Positions 34,884-44,300 are shown, counted from the first letter of the stretch. The stretch is 64,000 bases of DNA from Paludicola sp. MB14-C6 (GCF_030908625.1 NZ_CP133133.1:1240001-1304000), one strand, 5' to 3'. The notes: generated by a model not told the origin, from the sequence alone. Program-made: numbers and translations.

Positions 34884-35285
34884 CTATATAATTACGGTCC
34901 CATCAATATTTGTGAAAACATTGTTTTTAAGTTCGCTACCTTTTAAAGCGGTTACCACAGTATTGCTGGTTGTATTAACAATAAACATGGTATCACCGTT
35001 TAAAACGAGTACATCTTTAACGCCCTTTTGTCTTGCTCCAGTAATTGCATCGTTTAGTTTCACTAACGTTTGGTTTGAAATATCAATTTTTCGTTCTGTT
35101 ACACGTTGTTGTGCATGTTTTGAAAAAGTAACTTGATTGTTATTTTGCAGTTGCTTTTCAAATAACGTCTTAAAGTCAACAGCTTGTCCTTGTCCAATTG
35201 CATTGGTTGTTTGCGGTTGGGGTTTGTTTACTTGTGGCGTTCTGCTAACTTGTATGTAATTCCGATTGATATCTAGGTTTGTCAT
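34884..35285 (-). CDS. Flagellar operon protein of the TIGR02530 family
   Basis: The 133-residue protein has a polar N-terminal tail and the conserved core FSKHAQQRVTERKIDISNQTLVKLNDAITGARQKG, then VLVLNGDTMFIVNTTSNTVVTAL. This family lies between flgD and flgE in many Firmicute operons, as here. Its function is not established; a part in hook assembly is inferred from position. A 17-base palindrome (34809-34825, arm CATTTGAA) lies between this gene and flgE. Confidence 0.88.
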   Translation of the reverse strand: MTNLDINRNYIQVSRTPQVNKPQPQTTNAIGQGQAVDFKTLFEKQLQNNNQVTFSKHAQQRVTERKIDISNQTLVKLNDAITGARQKGVKDVLVLNGDTMFIVNTTSNTVVTALKGSELKNNVFTNIDGTVII

Positions 35286-35331
35286 ATTTCCTCCTTCTTT
35301 TCATTATTAGTAGATGAAGTAATTGAAACCA

Positions 35332-35793
35332 TTAAGCTTTTTGAGGTTCTTGTGGCTTTTCCAACTGATCCAATACTTCCATAACAGATGACATATCGTA
35401 ATCTTTACCGTTTACGGTAATGGATACTGCACCATTCATAAACTTGACATTGCTTACAACACCGGTATCTTTCTCCATATTTCCTTTTTTATCATAGGTT
35501 GCAACAATAACATTTTTTCCTACCATTGCTGCCCCATATTGTGCATAAGAAATTTCAGTTAAAGTTTGCATCGCTTGTAAGGATGTGAATTGAGCCATTT
35601 GTGCAATAAACTGTGTATCTGTTGATGGATTCATAACATCTTGATTTGTCAGCTGAGCGGATAAGAGATTTAAGAAGTCTTGCATATCCAAACTGGTTCC
35701 GTTTGCTTTGCCTGCGCTGTTTAACGGATTTGCTGCTGCCGTTTTAGGGGTTTTTGAAGGTTTGTTATATGCGTTAATTTGAGTTGTTTCCAT
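35332..35793 (-). CDS. flgD: Flagellar hook-capping protein FlgD
   Basis: Scaffold for hook polymerisation. The 153-residue protein has the FlgD N-terminal signature LDMQDFLNLLSAQLTNQDVMNPSTDTQFIAQMAQFTSLQAM and a short C-terminal beta domain. It is shorter than enterobacterial FlgD, as is usual in Firmicutes. AAAGGAG precedes the ATG. It sits between fliK and the TIGR02530 gene. Confidence 0.95.
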   Translation of the reverse strand: METTQINAYNKPSKTPKTAAANPLNSAGKANGTSLDMQDFLNLLSAQLTNQDVMNPSTDTQFIAQMAQFTSLQAMQTLTEISYAQYGAAMVGKNVIVATYDKKGNMEKDTGVVSNVKFMNGAVSITVNGKDYDMSSVMEVLDQLEKPQEPQKA

Positions 35794-35807
35794 ATTAGTC
35801 TCCTTTG

Positions 35808-37046
35808 CTATACACGCTGCATATACTTCGACTTTGCTTGTAGTTCTTGCATAATCGAAATGAAATCAAGGGTACTTGCTTCTTCGTTTTGCGTGAACTC
35901 TTGCTTATGCTGCTGTTGCTGCGGCTGCTTTTCCTGTTTTGACTCTTGTTGAGTATAATTTTGCTGCATTCCATGATTTTGGTTAGAAGCCACTACTTGA
36001 GTAGTATTATGGGTTGCACCTTGCACCAACTCTTTAATTTCATTGGTACTGCTTAACAGCAAACTTTGCGTTTTAGGATTTTCAGCATGTAGCTCTACAG
36101 TTAATACACCATTTTCAGAAACAAGCTTTACCGATACTTTACCTAAGTGTTCCGGATTCAACTGCATGGTAAATTCCGATTTATTATCGTTTACATGCAT
36201 CACTACTTGATCCACAATCTGTGTTTGAGTCGATGGTTCAAGCTTTGTCGCCTCATCACTGATTTTAACAATCATAGGATTTTCAATTTGCGTTGTCGGT
36301 TTGCTTATTACTACAAAGTCCATTGGATTTTGCTGTACCTCTTTTGGCTTTTCAAATGGTTTACCTTCAACAACAATTGGTTGCTGTTTTGTATTGGTTG
36401 TTTGAGTAGAAACATCGGAAGAGCTTTCTGTAGAAACAACGGGTATAACTACTGTCTCTGTCATTTTAGGGGATTGCTCTACCGTTACGGGTGTTTTGCT
36501 TATCAGATTTTGCGGCTTTGTTTCTAACATAGGGGTTGCTTGTTGAGCTGTAGCAACTTCTGTTTGTGGAACTATCTCAGCTACAACTTGCTGCATAACC
36601 CTTTGCTCTTGTTGTAACGGTTGCGCAATCATCTCATTTGGAATGGTTGCTTGCGTTATAATTGGAGCTTGCTTTTCTACTACAACAGGCTTTATTAGTT
36701 GAATTGGTTGAGCCACCACTTGTTGAGCTACAGGAACAATCGTAATTGGAATTGCTTGTGAAACTGTTTCATCTGCTTGAGATATCGCTTGAGCTACAAG
36801 CATGTTTGGAGCTTGTACCAATTGAGCAATTAGCTCTTGTACTGCTGAAAGCGGAGTTGTTGTTTCCGTAACAGGAAGAATTGCTTCCTCAGAAGTGGAT
36901 TCCTTCGATTCTAATGAAGAATCTTCTTCACCCAACTTTTTTGAGAGTAACGTTAAAAAAGTATCTTTGCTTGGTTCTTCTTGCTTTTGAGCCTTTACCT
37001 TTGGTGCTTGCGAAGCAGTCACTGCCTTGGGGGCAATTTGTATCAT
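35808..37046 (-). CDS. fliK: Flagellar hook-length control protein FliK
   Basis: Secreted ruler that triggers the FlhB export switch. The start is ATG 37046, preceded by the strong GGGAGGTG; a longer frame to 37085 is not supported. The 412-residue protein has a long low-complexity Gln/Thr/Val/Pro-rich middle (about 70-280). The C-terminal Flg_hook domain contains SEFTMQLNPEHLGKVSVKL and VELHAENPKTQSLLLSSTNEIKELV. A final Gln-rich tail contains QQQQHKQE. The low-complexity part is fast-evolving in this family. Confidence 0.93.
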   Translation of the reverse strand: MIQIAPKAVTASQAPKVKAQKQEEPSKDTFLTLLSKKLGEEDSSLESKESTSEEAILPVTETTTPLSAVQELIAQLVQAPNMLVAQAISQADETVSQAIPITIVPVAQQVVAQPIQLIKPVVVEKQAPIITQATIPNEMIAQPLQQEQRVMQQVVAEIVPQTEVATAQQATPMLETKPQNLISKTPVTVEQSPKMTETVVIPVVSTESSSDVSTQTTNTKQQPIVVEGKPFEKPKEVQQNPMDFVVISKPTTQIENPMIVKISDEATKLEPSTQTQIVDQVVMHVNDNKSEFTMQLNPEHLGKVSVKLVSENGVLTVELHAENPKTQSLLLSSTNEIKELVQGATHNTTQVVASNQNHGMQQNYTQQESKQEKQPQQQQHKQEFTQNEEASTLDFISIMQELQAKSKYMQRV

Positions 37047-37115
37047 TCTTTTCACCTCCCTTTCTCTTGTTAGTTTATATATCAAAAGAATAGATTTCTA
37101 CTCTTTGATAACAAA

Positions 37116-37559
37116 TTATACTTGAGACGACAAACTATTACCGATAAACTCGTTAATGAACAACTCCTCTTGCTTTTGTAAAGCTTGCCTGTATGATTCA
37201 AACTGTTGTTCCTTTAGCTTATCTAAGCTGCCAATTTCGATATTCATATTTACAATTTCTACTTGCTTTTTAACGATTTTCATTTGTTGAAGTTCTTTTT
37301 TTTGCATCAGCACTTTTATTTGCTCATTCAAATTACTTAAGTAGATTTTATAACTGCTGATTTCTCCGGGAACCATTCCTTCGTTCATTTTATCAACAAG
37401 TTCATTGTTGCTTTGTTGATAAATAAACTCCTGTTGTTGAATTTGGTTCTCCATTTTAGTCAATTCATGTTGTAATACAGAAAGTTCGTTTTTTAATACA
37501 TCAAGCAATTGGCATTTATAATTTAAAACTTTTTCTAAAGAAAAAGAAAACTTCTTCAT
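37116..37559 (-). CDS. fliJ: Flagellar export chaperone FliJ
   Basis: The 147-residue protein is almost entirely predicted coiled coil (regular hydrophobic heptads with many Glu, Lys and Gln) and starts MKKFSFSLEKVLNYK, as FliJ does. It resembles the stalk of rotary ATPases, and works with FliI and FliH. It lies 20 bases after fliI. Confidence 0.92.
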   Translation of the reverse strand: MKKFSFSLEKVLNYKCQLLDVLKNELSVLQHELTKMENQIQQQEFIYQQSNNELVDKMNEGMVPGEISSYKIYLSNLNEQIKVLMQKKELQQMKIVKKQVEIVNMNIEIGSLDKLKEQQFESYRQALQKQEELFINEFIGNSLSSQV

Positions 37560-37579
37560 TTCAATTGCCCTCTTTTATT

Positions 37580-38878
37580 TTAAATTTGGTTCATTAAATC
37601 GAGTGTCTCATCAAAAGAAAAGCTTTCATCAGTTTTTTGCATTAAAAAATTGTTAATTTGATCAATTTTTTCTATTGCCTCATCCAGCTTTGGATTGGCT
37701 CCGGATTTATAAGCGCCTATCGAGATCAAATCGTAATTTTGATAATAGGTAGATAACAAATCCCTGATTTTTGATGCTTTTTCCTTGTGTTCTATTGTTG
37801 CAATATCGTTCATTAACCTTGATATACTAGCGTTCACATCAATAGCAGGAAAATGATTACGGTGAGCTAACGTTCTTGTCAATACAATATGTCCATCCAA
37901 AATACCACGAACCGTATCGGATATTGGCTCATTCGTATCATCGCCCTCGACTAATACAGTATAGATACCTGTAATCGAACCTGTTTTAAAGTTTCCGCTT
38001 CGTTCCAATAATTTGGGAAGCTCAGCATAAATAGATGGCGTATATCCTCTTGCGATTGGTGGTTCACCCGTTGCTAAGCCTATTTCCCTTTGTGCCATTG
38101 CAAAACGAGTAAGAGAATCCATCATCAATAAAACATCTTTACCGTTATCCCTAAAATATTCTGCAATAGTGGTTGCCACCATCGCACACTTTGCACGTAA
38201 CATCGCGGGCTGGTCGGAAGTTGCAACTACCAAAACGGAACGTGCAAGTCCTTCAGCACCTAAATCCTTTTCGATAAACTCTTTTACCTCACGTCCTCTT
38301 TCGCCTACAAGAGCGATTACGTTGACATCGGATTTAACATTCTTTGCAATCATTCCGAGTAAGGTACTCTTTCCAACACCGCTTCCTGCGAAAATACCCA
38401 TTCTTTGACCTTTTCCAATTGTCAACATTCCGTCGATTGCCTTAATTCCATAACTCATACAGCTATCAATTCTTGGTCGGTCAAGTGGATTAGTGAATAC
38501 ATTATCCACATGATAATAAGTTGGATCTTCAAAATCACCCAACCCGTCAATTGGATTTCCCAGTGCATCAATGGTGCGACCAATTAAAAAGTCGCCCACC
38601 GGAACACGTAATCTTCGCTTTAACGGTTTTACAAGGCTTCCGGGTCCAACGCCCTTAATCTCTTCGTATCCCATTAACAAAAGCTTATCGTCTTTAAAAC
38701 CAACAACTTCGGCAAGAGTACTGTTAATACGGTCAGTTGATATCAATAAGCAAATATCGCCTACATTTGCCATGAGTCCACTAACCTCAATCATCATACC
38801 AACAATACTTTTTACCTTTCCCATTCGGCTAATGGGGTCTATTTGTGATAAAAACATTTGTGCATCTTTTAAACTCAT
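37580..38878 (-). CDS. fliI: Flagellum-specific ATPase FliI
   Basis: Export ATPase related to F1-beta. The 432-residue protein has Walker A GIFAGSGVGKSTLLG and Walker B region DVLLMMDSLTRFAMAQREIGLATGEPP. It also has the SIYAELPKLLERSG and GSITGIYTVLVEGDD motifs of the family. It is regulated by FliH, encoded upstream, and forms a ring at the export gate. Confidence 0.97.
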   Translation of the reverse strand: MSLKDAQMFLSQIDPISRMGKVKSIVGMMIEVSGLMANVGDICLLISTDRINSTLAEVVGFKDDKLLLMGYEEIKGVGPGSLVKPLKRRLRVPVGDFLIGRTIDALGNPIDGLGDFEDPTYYHVDNVFTNPLDRPRIDSCMSYGIKAIDGMLTIGKGQRMGIFAGSGVGKSTLLGMIAKNVKSDVNVIALVGERGREVKEFIEKDLGAEGLARSVLVVATSDQPAMLRAKCAMVATTIAEYFRDNGKDVLLMMDSLTRFAMAQREIGLATGEPPIARGYTPSIYAELPKLLERSGNFKTGSITGIYTVLVEGDDTNEPISDTVRGILDGHIVLTRTLAHRNHFPAIDVNASISRLMNDIATIEHKEKASKIRDLLSTYYQNYDLISIGAYKSGANPKLDEAIEKIDQINNFLMQKTDESFSFDETLDLMNQI

Positions 38879-38928
38879 GTTTGCCTCACATTATTTATGT
38901 AATCAGCTCATTTTTCTGATATGAAAAT

Positions 38929-39729
38929 TTACTTATGCCTATGGATTAACCCCATATTGATATTATCCAATTGCGTATCAACGGAAGCATCTATTACACC
39001 AATTGGTGTTTCAATAACGCAATCCGTATCACTCATATTGGGATCTGCTATAAATTTTATATCATCTGATATATTGTTCATTCGATTGATGATATCACAC
39101 TCTTTACTCATAAACATTTTATAGTTGTTTACAGAAATATTGATTCGTAGCGAGCCTTGATTTTTGCATTGCAACGCCGCATTTTCCACAATACTTTTGA
39201 GTGCATCAGAAGAAAGCTCCAGCTCTTTTTTTATAATCATCTTCGCAATTGAAAATGCCAATAAATAAAGCTCCTCTTCATATTTCTTCAGCATATCTTG
39301 AATACCGCTGTCGATTCCCTCGACCATATTTTCAGAAAAAGTTAATAATTGCTGCATCTCTGCTTGCGCTTGGGCTAACCCGTCTTGATAACCTTTTTGA
39401 AAGCCCTCTTCGTAGCCTTTTTTAGAGGCAGTCGAATAGTTTTCGGAATCAGCTTGATCCATTGCATTTTGAAGCTGCGCATTAATGCGATCAGCAGTAG
39501 ATTTCATATAGTAAATACTATAATTCTGTGCTTGATCCACAATTTTTTTCGCTTGGGCTTGGGCTTGCGAAATAATATCTGCAGCTACTTTTTCATCATG
39601 AGTCAATGGCCTTGTGAAAGTAGATTTTTGATCTTTATATTCTCTTGATTTAATTCGAATTTCAGGTGTTACTTCCAATGTTTTTTTCACATCAGGGCTT
39701 TGTTGAGAAGATTTAATAATATTATACAA
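38929..39729 (-). CDS. fliH: Flagellar assembly protein FliH
   Basis: Regulator of the FliI ATPase. The start is TTG 39729, seven bases after AAAGGATG and overlapping the end of fliG by eight bases. The 266-residue protein has an N-terminal unstructured part, a coiled-coil (about 50-130) with KGYEEGFQKGYQDGLAQAQAEMQ, including GxxxG-type repeats typical of FliH. A C-terminal V-type ATPase E-subunit-like domain follows. Confidence 0.9.
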   Translation of the reverse strand: MYNIIKSSQQSPDVKKTLEVTPEIRIKSREYKDQKSTFTRPLTHDEKVAADIISQAQAQAKKIVDQAQNYSIYYMKSTADRINAQLQNAMDQADSENYSTASKKGYEEGFQKGYQDGLAQAQAEMQQLLTFSENMVEGIDSGIQDMLKKYEEELYLLAFSIAKMIIKKELELSSDALKSIVENAALQCKNQGSLRINISVNNYKMFMSKECDIINRMNNISDDIKFIADPNMSDTDCVIETPIGVIDASVDTQLDNINMGLIHRHK

Positions 39730-40726
39730 TTATTTCATCCTTTCCACCCTTAGTAATTACTAGCTCGCCTTCTTCTTCCAAACGTCGAATAATTGCAACG
39801 ATACGTTGTTGTGCTTCTTCAACATCTTTGAGTCGAACGTTATGAGTAAATTCAAGGTCAGACTGAACGGTTTCAGCAGAACGCTTGGACATATTCTTGA
39901 AGATTGCAGCGGATACTTCTTGATTTGCACCTTTAAGCGCAAATACCAAGTCTTTGCTGTTTGCTTCTCGTAAAAATCTTTGGATAGAAACGTCGTCCAA
40001 TAGAATAATATCTTCGAACACAAACATTCTCTTGCGAATCTCGTCGGTGAGTTTTGCATCCTTTTTATTAAGCTCATCAAAGATGTATTTTTCATTAGAT
40101 CGGTCAATGTGATTCATTACATCAGCGATGTAGTTTACGCCGCCAACTTCCATATAGTCAACAGACATGAAGGTGGATAGTTTTTGCTCTAGAATATGTT
40201 CCACAAGTTTTACAACTTCTGGAGAGGTTCGATCCATCTTTGCAATTCGCTCTACAACATCAATTCTCTTGTCTTTCGGTAGGTCTGCAATGATATTTGA
40301 TGCTTGGTCAGGTTTTGCATAAGATAGTACCAACGCAATTGTTTGTGGATGTTCGTTTTGAATTACGGTTAAAACATTCTTATAGTCCGCTTTTCTAACA
40401 AACTCAAACGATTTCGTTTTTAATGATTTTGTAACACGTTCTAATAGGCTGGCTGCAGCTTGTGCTCCAAATGCTTTTTCCAATACACTACGAGCAAACT
40501 CAACGCCACCCTCGGTTACGACCTTTTGGGTTAAACATATTTGATAGAAGCTTAACAAAATATCTTCTACTTCTTGTGACGTTAAATGTTGCAGTCTTGC
40601 AATCTCATATGTAAGTTGTTCCAATTCATCTTCATGTAAAAACCGATATACATTTGCTGCATTTTCAGTTCCTAACGATATGATTACCGCTGCTGCTTTT
40701 TGCTGTGCTGTAATTGCTTCTACCAT
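39722..40726 (-). CDS. fliG: Flagellar motor switch protein FliG
   Basis: C-ring rotor protein that contacts MotA and FliF. The 334-residue protein has the N-terminal domain (QQKAAAVIISLG), the middle EHPQTIALVLSYAKPDQASNIIADLP, and the charged C-terminal torque helix (DIILLDDVSIQRFLREANSKDLVFALKG). Its ATG shares one base with the fliF stop (TAATG), so translation is coupled. Confidence 0.97.
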   Translation of the reverse strand: MVEAITAQQKAAAVIISLGTENAANVYRFLHEDELEQLTYEIARLQHLTSQEVEDILLSFYQICLTQKVVTEGGVEFARSVLEKAFGAQAAASLLERVTKSLKTKSFEFVRKADYKNVLTVIQNEHPQTIALVLSYAKPDQASNIIADLPKDKRIDVVERIAKMDRTSPEVVKLVEHILEQKLSTFMSVDYMEVGGVNYIADVMNHIDRSNEKYIFDELNKKDAKLTDEIRKRMFVFEDIILLDDVSIQRFLREANSKDLVFALKGANQEVSAAIFKNMSKRSAETVQSDLEFTHNVRLKDVEEAQQRIVAIIRRLEEEGELVITKGGKDEIIV

Positions 40727-42321
40727 TAAGCTTCATCTCCTTTTAACCAAGTTCTAAGGAGTTGTGCAACAATTTCAGGATTTTGATCTGAGAATTCTTG
40801 AATCTCTTTCTTTAATACCTGCTCCTTACTTTCAGGAACCTTCTTTAAATCTTCCATTAAATTCGGCATAGGCTCTGTTGGTGCGGGAGGTATATATGGG
40901 TTAGCAAGTTGCGCTGCTTCTTGTGCTGCTAGTGCTTTCGCCAATCTGCGCTTTTTAATCTTCTTAGATATCAGCAACACTACTAATAAGCCAATAATCA
41001 AAACCACTGTTCCGGCAGTCATACTGAAAATCAATACTTTGTTTTCCAAAATGTTTCCGTTCTGATTTGGTCCCAATGGATTTTTATTTACTCCAGAAAA
41101 ATCCGTATTGAGAATGGTCACTTTTGTAGACGGAATGCCCGATGCATTTCCGACTAGCTGCATTAGACTTTCTTTTTCTGCATCGCTTAGTAGTTTTTCC
41201 TTACTGTTAATAGTCAATCCTACTGTTAAATCTTTTACTTCAGGAGATTCCCCATTGATTTGCTCAGTAATTTTATTAACTAAATACTTATAGCTTGCAT
41301 TGTCTTTAAAATAAAGGGTATTTTCATCAGCCGTAATGCCTTGGTAATTCGGAACTTCGGTATTGTTTTCTGCTCCGGCAATGCCGCCCGGCTTTTGTCC
41401 GTTCTTTACCGCTTCCTTGTCAACGGTAGACTCGGAAACAACTCCTTTACCGTCTTCAGTTGAAGGAGTATAAGTTATAACCTCTTTAATTTTTTTGTCT
41501 AATGCCATATTTGCTTTTACAGCAACACTTATGTTTTGCTTTCCCACAACCGGCGTTAGCACTTGCATAATATTGTTGTGGATATTTTTTTCGTACTGCT
41601 TTTCAATTTCCAATTTGAAATTCGCAATGTCAACATAAGTTTTTTCGCCTGAAGATTGCAACTCATTACCGGTAGAATCTACTACGGCAACTTGTTCAAT
41701 TTTCATTCCAGGTACGCTTGTTGATACCAACCGTTTAACGCCATTTACTTGAGAAGCATTTAAAGCTACACCATCTTTCAAAGTCAGCTTTACAGATGCA
41801 CTCGCATTTTCCTTGTTATCTTCCCAAGCCCATCCGTTATCTTCAGGGGAGTTTATTGTTACAATTGCATCCTTAACACCATCCACTGTTTGAATAGTAT
41901 CTTGTAATCTTTCTTGCAATTGATAAATTTTCATTGTTCGTTTTTCAGATTCTGTAGACATAAAATCAACAGAATTTTTGAAAAAATCATAATTTGGAGC
42001 GGAACGTGGATAACCAGCGGTTGCAAGCTTCATTCTGACTAATTCTTCTTGCTTTTTATCCACTAAAATAGTAGAACCGCCATTTTGTGATTTATAATCA
42101 ATTTGGTCTTTTGATAGCTGTTGTATTACCTCAGTTGCTTCTTCTTGTGTAATACCACTATATAATATGGTATACGTTTTCATATTCAATATTAAAACTG
42201 TCACAATAGCAATCAATAGGATTCCAACGAGCACACTAATCATAATGATTCTTTTTTTCTTGCTTTGTTTTTCCCAAAACTGCTTTATGGGTTTCACGTA
42301 TTTCTCTACTTGCTCGTTCAT
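40726..42321 (-). CDS. fliF: Flagellar MS-ring protein FliF
   Basis: The 531-residue protein forms the membrane ring at the base of the flagellum. It has a membrane helix near residues 25-47, a large extracytoplasmic region with the ring-building segments (SGITQEEATEVIQQLSKDQIDYK, NYDFFKNSVDFMSTESEKRTMKIYQLQERLQDTI), a second helix near 435-458 and a cytosolic C-terminus (ending AQLLRTWLKGDEA) that binds FliG. Confidence 0.97.
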   Translation of the reverse strand: MNEQVEKYVKPIKQFWEKQSKKKRIIMISVLVGILLIAIVTVLILNMKTYTILYSGITQEEATEVIQQLSKDQIDYKSQNGGSTILVDKKQEELVRMKLATAGYPRSAPNYDFFKNSVDFMSTESEKRTMKIYQLQERLQDTIQTVDGVKDAIVTINSPEDNGWAWEDNKENASASVKLTLKDGVALNASQVNGVKRLVSTSVPGMKIEQVAVVDSTGNELQSSGEKTYVDIANFKLEIEKQYEKNIHNNIMQVLTPVVGKQNISVAVKANMALDKKIKEVITYTPSTEDGKGVVSESTVDKEAVKNGQKPGGIAGAENNTEVPNYQGITADENTLYFKDNASYKYLVNKITEQINGESPEVKDLTVGLTINSKEKLLSDAEKESLMQLVGNASGIPSTKVTILNTDFSGVNKNPLGPNQNGNILENKVLIFSMTAGTVVLIIGLLVVLLISKKIKKRRLAKALAAQEAAQLANPYIPPAPTEPMPNLMEDLKKVPESKEQVLKKEIQEFSDQNPEIVAQLLRTWLKGDEA

Positions 42322-42429
42322 TTACAATTCCTCACACATAATGTATTTAGAATCTATATACCGTGTAGATTCCATTCCCTTTTATCGGTTTTTTTACCGT
42401 TTCTCTCTTTATATATATATTTAATACGT

Positions 42430-42735
42430 TTATACGCCCATCTGCATTATGGAATTATAGGATTCTAATGCCTTATTTCTTAATTGTACAAACATTTCTA
42501 GAGCGAGTGAAGCTTTTGTAGAAGCAATATTCACACTATGCAAATCATCGGTTTGACCAGTTGCCACTTTTTGAATTTCTGTAGATAAGTTGGCGTCGGA
42601 CTCTTTTACACTATTCATTGCATCTTCAAATAAAGATTTAAATGGAATTTGTGAACCACTATTCACGCCTATTGTCATATTTTTTTGCGTGAGTTCCGCA
42701 AGTGGTTTTATATTGGAGATTGGTTGTAATATCAT
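42430..42735 (-). CDS. fliE: Flagellar hook-basal body protein FliE
   Basis: The 101-residue protein links the MS ring and the rod. Its C-terminal half, VNIASTKASLALEMFVQLRNKALESYNSIMQMGV, is the FliE signature. It lies nine bases after flgC. The 108-base gap before fliF holds no other gene. Confidence 0.95.
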   Translation of the reverse strand: MILQPISNIKPLAELTQKNMTIGVNSGSQIPFKSLFEDAMNSVKESDANLSTEIQKVATGQTDDLHSVNIASTKASLALEMFVQLRNKALESYNSIMQMGV

Positions 42736-42743
42736 TCTTATGC

Positions 42744-43181
42744 CTACCTTCCTAACTCAAGTGCTTTTGATGCCATTGTTTTTACAGCATTAAAAGCAGT
42801 TAAATTTGCTTCATACGCTCTTGTTGCTGCCATCATATCCAACGTTTCTTTTACCGGGTCAACGTTCGGCATCATAACATAACCGTTCTCATCCGCATCA
42901 GGATGATCCGGCCTATAAACCGGTGTAAATGGGGTTTCATCTTCTAAAATTTTTGCAACTCTAACTCCCTTTTTACCGGATTGATAGATATTTTTATTCA
43001 TCATCGAACGAAAACTGTTATCTTGTATTGGTTCATAAACTACCATTTTCCTACGATATGGTTCACCGTTTGCAGCACGTGTAGTCTCTTGGTTTGAAAT
43101 GTTTTCAGATATAATATCCATTCTCAACCGACTCGCTGTCAGACCGGATCCACTTATACTTAATGAACTTAAAAAAGCCAT
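42744..43181 (-). CDS. flgC: Flagellar basal-body rod protein FlgC
   Basis: Proximal rod subunit of 145 residues. The N-terminus SISGSGLTASRLRMDIISENISNQETTR and the C-terminus PVKETLDMMAATRAYEANLTAFNAVKTMASKALELG are diagnostic. Order flgB-flgC-fliE is standard for the start of this operon. Confidence 0.96.
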   Translation of the reverse strand: MAFLSSLSISGSGLTASRLRMDIISENISNQETTRAANGEPYRRKMVVYEPIQDNSFRSMMNKNIYQSGKKGVRVAKILEDETPFTPVYRPDHPDADENGYVMMPNVDPVKETLDMMAATRAYEANLTAFNAVKTMASKALELGR

Positions 43182-43211
43182 GCACGTTCATTCCTTTCTG
43201 TCTCAATCCTA

Positions 43212-43598
43212 CTACCGTGTTCCACCACTGATTGCATAACGTAAACGTGAAAAATTATCATTTAGTTGGCGAATTGCCATACTATATTGTAATTGGTTTC
43301 TTGCTAACTCGATATTTTCTTGTTCAATATCCACATTATTGCCGTCGGCACGTAGCCCTTGTACATTATCAATGTTTTCAAAAATATTGGATTTACGAAT
43401 CGTATCCATTTTCTCCAACTTAGTTCCCTTTAGATTGTTGATGGCTTCCGCTAACTCATCTTCAAATGAAACTACCTTTTTTTTATATCCCGGAGTCTCA
43501 TAGTTTGTAATGTTATCGGAAATTGCCTGCTGCCTTGCCCATAAGCCATCTAAACTCTTTGATAGCAACGTGCTTGATACATTGTTAATCCAATCCAT
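43212..43598 (-). CDS. flgB: Flagellar basal-body rod protein FlgB
   Basis: First gene of the long motility operon. The 128-residue proximal rod protein has LLSKSLDGLWARQQAISDNITNYETPGYKKK at the N-terminus and DIEQENIELARNQLQYSMAIRQLNDNFSRLRYAISGG at the end. AGGAGG precedes the ATG. Its promoter lies about 190 bases upstream, leaving a long leader with a stem-loop (43639-43697). Confidence 0.96.
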   Translation of the reverse strand: MDWINNVSSTLLSKSLDGLWARQQAISDNITNYETPGYKKKVVSFEDELAEAINNLKGTKLEKMDTIRKSNIFENIDNVQGLRADGNNVDIEQENIELARNQLQYSMAIRQLNDNFSRLRYAISGGTR

Positions 43599-43638
43599 AT
43601 AATGTCCTCCTTTATTTTTGCTTAAAATTTTAAATAAA

Positions 43639-43697
43639 GATGAGAGAGGATACTTAAAATTTTTCCTTATTTTGTATAATTACAAGGAAATCTCATC
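43639..43697 (-). promoter_or_regulatory. Stem-loop in the leader of the flgB operon
   Basis: On the transcript GATGAGA (43697-43691) pairs with TCTCATC (43645-43639), and directly inside the left arm TTTCCTT pairs with AAGGAAA across a 15-base loop. The leader from about 43780 to 43598 is unusually long for this operon, and the nested stems could control translation or antitermination of flgB. Function is inferred only. Confidence 0.4.
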
Positions 43698-43786
43698 CTA
43701 TCTTTGAAAAAAATCGTGCAAATTATATAAAAAAACAATCTGTTGTTCGCTGCATTTTGGAAAACAGCACATAAACTAATACTTTT

Positions 43787-43815
43787 ATTATCTAAGAAAA
43801 AGCCAATTTTGTCAA
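43787..43815 (-). promoter_or_regulatory. Sigma-A promoter of the fla/che operon
   Basis: On the minus strand TTGACA (43815-43810), a 17-base spacer and GATAAT (43792-43787). This is the only strong promoter seen ahead of flgB and probably drives the 25-kb operon to cheD. Confidence 0.8.
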
Positions 43816-43897
43816 GCTTTTTAGCGTTATTTGTCGAAGTGATATAAATTTTCCTAAATCAAAGACAATATAATGAAAGTAATAATAAAATTACCTC

Positions 43898-43924
43898 TAA
43901 TCATTTTATTATTTATGCCGATAT
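43898..43924 (+). promoter_or_regulatory. Sigma-D promoter of the flgM operon
   Basis: TAAT (43898-43901), a 15-base spacer and GCCGATAT (43917-43924) match the sigma-28 consensus TAAA-N15-GCCGATAA. It lies 20 bases before the flgM ATG. The same pattern occurs upstream of flagellin and fliD. Confidence 0.85.
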
Positions 43925-43943
43925 GTTATTTGAGGTGAAGTAA

Positions 43944-44300
43944 ATGAACATCAATAATTCGTGGTTTGGGGTATACCATTCCAACCCACAGAAAGGCAAT
44001 TTTGATACTCGCATTAAACCAAGCAAGTCTGATACAGCAAGCTTCAAATCCATGGTTGTAGGAAACGAAGCAAAAAGCTCTCAACAAAGTGCACCGGTTC
44101 GTGTTGACAAAATTGAAATCTCTTCAACTGTTCCTTCTAGTTCTAACACATTTGATATGGGAAAATTAAAAGAAAAACTTATGGCTGACATTACAAATGA
44201 TGCGCAATCTTTAAAAGTTGAAGCATTAAAAAAACAAGTCAATGCTAATACCTATCAAATTGATCCTGTTGAATTGGCACACATTATACTACAAGGCTAA
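43944..44300 (+). CDS. flgM: Anti-sigma-D factor FlgM
   Basis: Binds sigma-D and is exported once the hook is finished, which frees the sigma factor for late genes. The 118-residue protein has a polar N-terminus and the C-terminal FlgM domain (RVDKIEISSTV and LKVEALKKQVNANTYQIDPVELAHIIL). TGAGGTGAAG gives the ribosome site. It is the first gene of the sigma-D-driven operon and is divergent from flgB. Confidence 0.93.
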   Translation: MNINNSWFGVYHSNPQKGNFDTRIKPSKSDTASFKSMVVGNEAKSSQQSAPVRVDKIEISSTVPSSSNTFDMGKLKEKLMADITNDAQSLKVEALKKQVNANTYQIDPVELAHIILQG

